From Xylanibacter ruminicola (GTDB taxonomy: Bacteria > Bacteroidota > Bacteroidia > Bacteroidales > Bacteroidaceae), in contig NZ_FNRF01000002.1 in NCBI RefSeq assembly GCF_900107775.1, forward strand, positions 127,129 to 191,128: a DNA stretch of 64,000 bases, in the 5' to 3' direction. This document shows, one piece after another, positions 61,301 to 64,000 of the stretch. The notes under the pieces are model-generated. The model was not told the origin of the DNA. It was given only the letters and a program-made list of their open reading frames with translations, and did no database searches. Position numbers and translations under genes: made by a program. Positions within the stretch are counted from its first letter, which is position 1. Every line of letters starts with the position of its first letter.

Positions 61301-62296
61301 ATGAAAAGAGTATTTCTCAGTATTGTCGCTTTGATGTGTCTGACAATGGTTCAGGCTCAGCCGCGGGCCTTTAAGGTTCGCAGTAATATACCAACCGACT
61401 CCATCCGTTTGAGCGATCCCGCCATCCTGGCAGACCAGAAAACCAAGATGTACTACATGACGGGTACTGGCGGTATGATGTGGCGTAGTGCAGATTTAAA
61501 ACTGTGGGAGGGACCATTTCGCGTTACCGAGTTCGATGCCAACTCATGGATGGGCGCACATCCTATGATATGGGCTGCCGAGCTGCACCAGACGGGCGAT
61601 GGCTTTTATTACTATTTTGCTACGTTCACTAATCAGGCTGTAAAGATTGATACCGTTCGTGGCAATGTTATCGAGCGCCGTGCCAGTCAGGTGTTACGTG
61701 CCGATAACCCTATGGGACCATATCGTGCTTTTGGCGATGCCACCTATCTACCTGCCAATCGTCCTACACTTGATGGTACGTTTTGGCGTGATACCGATGG
61801 TAAACCATATATGGTGTTCTGTGGCGAGTGGCTGCAGAATTGGAACGGCACCATCGAGAAGATTGAATTAAAGCCCGACCTGAGTGGTACCATAGGTGAT
61901 CCTAAGTTGTTGTTCCGTGCCAGCGATTCGCCCTGGAGTCGCGAGAAAGACGAACAGGGCAACATCACCTGGAATAAAGTGACCGATGGTCCATGGCTTT
62001 TCCGCACCGGTACTGGTCGTCTTGGTATGCTGTGGACATCGTGGGTATATGATGTTTATACCCAGGGTGTGGCTTATTCGGCTAGTGGCACCCTTGATGG
62101 CCCATGGATTCAGGAGCCCGAGCCCATCACACCTCCCACTTACGGTCACAGTATGCTGTTCCAGCGTTTCGATGGCCAGTGGATGATGTCGGTTCATAGT
62201 CATGCTAAAGATGCCCAAGGCCGTACCGTCCGCATTCCCCATTTCTTCGAAGTAGATCTCTCCGGCGATAAGCTCGTGGTAAAAAATTCAGATTGA
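61301..62296 (+). CDS. GH43-like five-bladed beta-propeller glycosidase
   Basis: This 331-aa exported protein has signal peptide MKRVFLSIVALMCLTMVQAQ. It shows the GH43/GH32 clan F propeller features: the base Asp in IRLSDPAILADQKT and the pKa-modulating Asp in TLDGTFWRD. The expected general-acid EGP motif reads VTDGPWLF, with Asp in place of Glu; I recall this as a subfamily trait rather than a loss. Arabinan, xylan or galactan side chains are family substrates, but the specific one is open. It begins 60 nt after the previous gene. Confidence 0.85.
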   Translation: MKRVFLSIVALMCLTMVQAQPRAFKVRSNIPTDSIRLSDPAILADQKTKMYYMTGTGGMMWRSADLKLWEGPFRVTEFDANSWMGAHPMIWAAELHQTGDGFYYYFATFTNQAVKIDTVRGNVIERRASQVLRADNPMGPYRAFGDATYLPANRPTLDGTFWRDTDGKPYMVFCGEWLQNWNGTIEKIELKPDLSGTIGDPKLLFRASDSPWSREKDEQGNITWNKVTDGPWLFRTGTGRLGMLWTSWVYDVYTQGVAYSASGTLDGPWIQEPEPITPPTYGHSMLFQRFDGQWMMSVHSHAKDAQGRTVRIPHFFEVDLSGDKLVVKNSD

Positions 62297-62297
62297 T

Positions 62298-62873
62298 ATG
62301 TCACCAATATTTTCAATAGGCACAATAGTAATTGCGTTCTTATTGTTCTATATCTGCTATGTTATTCATTGCAGACAGAAAAAGAGAATAGTAACAGAGT
62401 CGTTTATCGATGATGATAGCTATATAGAGTCGATCCAGCATTTATCTGGTAAGGTAGGTATCTGGGTTTGGCAGCAGTACGATATCTTGTTGGCAGCTCA
62501 GCCGTATGGATGGGAAACCATGGTTGATTTAGCAGCATATCTTGAAACGGCAGATATCAATCCTATCGACAGCCTGACAGTATCTGACATGCCAAACGAC
62601 GAGGCTGTTGAATTATCCCATGTTTACAACCAGTCGAAGGTGGAACTTATGAATTTCGACAAGTTGAACGAAGAACGAGGCGTATTAAGCATCGCTGGTC
62701 ATAGCCGAACATTAAATAATGACGTTAAAATCGTTTGGTTCAACCAATCTCGAGGGCTGCGTCTCTTCACCCGTAGTAACGACGAAACCCTCGTCCGCAA
62801 ATACGTCGAAACCCTTATCCGTAGAACCTTCGGCACCCCCGATGCCATGAAACTTGCCCAACGCCAAAGATAA
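62298..62873 (+). CDS. Unknown single-pass membrane protein
   Basis: This 191-aa protein has one N-terminal membrane helix (SIGTIVIAFLLFYICYVIHC), then a soluble part with no recognised domain. VGIWVWQQYDILLAAQPYGWETMVDL is Trp-rich, and the C-terminus is basic. It starts two bases after the GH43-like stop, so it is cotranscribed with it. The stop codon overlaps the T-run of a minus-strand terminator. Confidence 0.6.
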   Translation: MSPIFSIGTIVIAFLLFYICYVIHCRQKKRIVTESFIDDDSYIESIQHLSGKVGIWVWQQYDILLAAQPYGWETMVDLAAYLETADINPIDSLTVSDMPNDEAVELSHVYNQSKVELMNFDKLNEERGVLSIAGHSRTLNNDVKIVWFNQSRGLRLFTRSNDETLVRKYVETLIRRTFGTPDAMKLAQRQR

Positions 62874-62904
62874 AAAACGACCACCACTCAATCGAGTGAT
62901 GGTC
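62872..62904 (-). terminator. Terminator of the small RNA
   Basis: On the minus strand GACCATCACTC and GAGTGGTGGTC (62904-62879) form an 11-position stem with one mismatch, followed by six T residues at 62877-62872. Confidence 0.75.
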
Positions 62905-63001
62905 GCTATGTTTATAAAACCAAGCGGCAAGGTCGAATTGCTCATCATCACACAGATGCCACCGTTCCGCACATCGTGGCTCTACTTGGTTCCACCTTTC
63001 A
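62872..63001 (-). ncRNA. Predicted ~130-nt structured small RNA
   Basis: A canonical promoter (63007-63038) and an intrinsic terminator (62872-62904) on the minus strand delimit a transcript of about 130 nt. Read 5' to 3' it has an outer stem AACCAAG/CTTGGTT that would close a branched fold, with GCCAC/GTGGC and GCAA/TTGC hairpins inside, then the terminator stem GACCA...TGGTC. An open frame exists across it but resembles nothing. No known RNA family (SRP, 6S, tmRNA) fits. Expression is not shown. Confidence 0.5.
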
Positions 63002-63006
63002 CGCTG

Positions 63007-63038
63007 CAAAGATAGGAAGATATTTTGAAACTTCCAAA
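63007..63038 (-). promoter_or_regulatory. Promoter of the small RNA
   Basis: On the minus strand: TTTG (63038-63035), 20 nt, TATCTTTG (63014-63007). It matches the consensus and lies just after the methylase remnant. Confidence 0.65.
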
Positions 63039-63065
63039 TAATTTCCTGTTTTTTTATTATTGATG

Positions 63066-63448
63066 GCTTTATATCAATACGGTTGTCACCAGTAATGTCG
63101 CGTTCAAGAACAAATATCTTGCCATTCGTTTTGCTCATATCTACGTTGTAATGTGGTTGCGACGTTTCAAATAGGGTAGGTTGGTAAGGCATTTTGTACT
63201 TCTTACTTTCGGGAGCATAACTGGTAGAGATGAGTTTTCTTAAGTCCAAACAGCTGAAAGTTCTGAGCAAAAAACTTAGTGAAGTTACTCCACTCAGGAT
63301 CGTCGCAAGGCAGTAGCACCGTCTTGTTACGAAACACATCTGGATTATAGTCCAGGTAAGCGTTTATTTCTTTCTGTATGTCAGCATACTGCGTGTAGAA
63401 CTCATCGTTCTTTGCATTTTTTGCGTTTGCTAAGTTCGTATTTGCCAT
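63066..63448 (-). pseudogene. EcoRI-type adenine methylase remnant
   Basis: The start codon at 63448 opens MANTNLANAKNAKNDEFYTQY, followed by DVFRNKTVLLPCDDPEWSNF, both typical of EcoRI-family adenine-specific DNA methyltransferases. After LFGLKK the frame is lost by one extra A in an A4 run (near 63238). Homology resumes in another frame as LISTSYAPESKKYKM and FVLERDITGDNRIDIK. It stops near 63066, leaving roughly 127 of about 330 expected residues, without the later catalytic core. So it is broken twice: a frameshift and a C-terminal truncation. No restriction enzyme gene is visible. Confidence 0.8.
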
Positions 63449-63814
63449 ATTGCGATTGATAGTCTTTTAAATGGCACTCAACTATCAATCACGCTAAGAC
63501 GCAAAAAAGCGTGATGCACCTTTTGCGTCCAGCTATGAGGCAGCCTCGGATGGAAACCCCAGTCGTCTTTACAAGTATGCACCACGCCGTAGCGTGAATG
63601 CATTGCTATACAAAAGACGACTAAGATGCTCCATACCGAACACCTTATCACTTATTATCTCAGTGCGTTGTTATTTCCAAGAAGTTTCCGAGGCTTTTGG
63701 CTGAACGCGAAATAATAGCGAATGCTTTATAATTTACCCACAAAAGTCACACCGGCCATTCCCGAACAGAGTTCGCCTACCCGTGGCCTTTCACTATGGT
63801 ATGTGCCGGCGATC
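63449..63814 (-). ncRNA. Predicted structured RNA / methylase 5' leader
   Basis: From a consensus promoter at 63820-63850 to the methylase ATG is about 366 nt with no reading frame. Structures (plus coordinates): a domain closed by GCCGGC (63805-63810) and ACCGGC (63751-63756) with an internal CGAAC/GTTCG hairpin; a long hairpin with AGTCGTCTTT (63561-63570) and AAAGACGACT (63613-63622); an H-type pseudoknot of 63521-63529 with 63498-63506 and 63508-63515 with 63488-63495; and a 10-bp hairpin (63454-63463 with 63481-63490) just before the ATG. The last two share three bases, so they may switch. Confidence 0.6.
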
Positions 63815-63819
63815 GTTTG

Positions 63820-63850
63820 CAAAGGTAGTTAAAAGCGGACAATAATCAAA
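63820..63850 (-). promoter_or_regulatory. Promoter of the structured leader RNA
   Basis: On the minus strand: TTTG (63850-63847), 19 nt, TACCTTTG (63827-63820). Confidence 0.75.
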
Positions 63851-63918
63851 GAAAAATGGCGTTTTTCTTGCTTTTTAGCATCAAAATTGGGCTGTGGGTA
63901 CAACAATTTGCAGGTTTT

Positions 63919-63945
63919 AGGGATGTTTTTAGTAAAAACGTCCCT
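63919..63945. other. Stem-loop near the right edge
   Basis: AGGGA and GTTTTT (63919-63930) pair with AAAAAC and TCCCT (63934-63945), with one T-G pair. It may insulate the divergent promoters; no strong T-run. Confidence 0.45.
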
Positions 63946-63950
63946 AATTA

Positions 63951-63982
63951 TTTGTAGGTTTGATTTCTTGTTGTTAACTTTG
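63951..63982 (+). promoter_or_regulatory. Promoter for a gene beyond the window
   Basis: TTTG (63951-63954), 20 nt, TAACTTTG (63975-63982), followed by ATG at 63992. Confidence 0.7.
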
Positions 63983-63991
63983 CGTGTAAAT

Positions 63992-64000
63992 ATGACACAA
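63992..64000 (+). CDS. Possible start of a gene cut by the window edge
   Basis: An ATG 10 nt after the -7 element gives MTQ before the window ends. Only the promoter supports it. Confidence 0.35.

Noticed and set aside
61301..62296. Inactivated GH43 because the EGP motif reads DGP
   Set aside because: I recall DGP in many related Bacteroidetes GH43-like proteins, so it looks like a subfamily feature rather than decay.
62872..63001. 4.5S SRP RNA or 6S RNA
   Set aside because: GCGGAAC superficially recalls the SRP GGAA tetraloop but the flanking bases do not pair correctly and the conserved internal loops are absent; there is no long 6S-like hairpin.
63561..63622. Integron attachment site or retron msd hairpin
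   Set aside because: No integrase or reverse transcriptase gene is in the window, and the hairpin is part of a larger leader with its own promoter.
63449..63814. tmRNA, RNase P RNA or a known riboswitch
   Set aside because: No tRNA-like ends or tag frame ending in ALAA, no RNase P conserved core, and no aptamer consensus that I recognise.

Overview
The window looks like a chromosome segment from a Bacteroidales bacterium, most likely Prevotella or a close relative. Three things point there. Promoters repeatedly match the Bacteroidetes pattern TTTG/TTG, 19-21 nt, TAnnTTTG. Secreted glycosidases sit around a SusC/SusD pair. The housekeeping proteins (Ffh, FolD, PanE, a VorB-type oxidoreductase, a DAHP synthase fused to chorismate mutase) have Bacteroidetes-type architectures. 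I saw no rRNA or tRNA genes.

Region 1 (1-6.0 kb) is a type II-C CRISPR-Cas locus. The end of a 48-bp-repeat array lies at the left edge, followed by cas2, cas1 and a 1398-aa cas9 on the minus strand. A tracrRNA with its own promoter and terminator is divergent from cas9. cas1 is split into two reading frames at its domain boundary, so spacer acquisition may be dead while interference looks intact. The repeat itself carries a Bacteroidetes promoter.

Region 2 (6.2-12.2 kb) holds a small heat-shock protein, a glutaredoxin-like protein, an unknown 388-aa protein, and a four-gene module. That module consists of a small nucleic-acid-binding-like protein, an unknown protein, a primase/ATPase and a phage P5-like protein, and it resembles an orphan replication remnant.

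Region 3 (12.2-18.8 kb) is a Phe/Tyr biosynthesis operon: pheA, an aminotransferase, DAHP synthase-chorismate mutase, and tyrA. It is preceded by a textbook attenuator. A 25-codon leader peptide contains WFYGYYFYF, and its 3' part pairs with, and so can disarm, an intrinsic terminator. A secreted transglutaminase-like protein follows.

Region 4 (18.8-50.9 kb) contains cutC and then a large polysaccharide utilisation locus: three GH92 proteins with different catalytic-acid motifs, GH125, two GH29, GH3, GH2, two GH20, a GH18-GH78 fusion, a PIG-L deacetylase-like protein and SusC/SusD. The set matches stepwise removal of fucose, possibly xylose, alpha- and beta-mannose, and GlcNAc from N-glycans or mannoproteins. 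No regulator gene is present in the window.

Region 5 (51.0-62.9 kb) holds queH, ffh, folD, a four-subunit 2-oxoacid:ferredoxin oxidoreductase, an inositol-monophosphatase/HD fusion, panE, a GH43-like protein and several small secreted or membrane proteins. Region 6 (62.9-64.0 kb) is mostly non-coding. It holds two predicted structured minus-strand RNAs, each with a canonical promoter, around a frameshifted remnant of an EcoRI-type adenine methylase.

A 62-bp element, 59/62 identical between copies, lies inside two unrelated genes (the GH2 gene and queH) and is read there in two different frames. It is open in all three forward frames.
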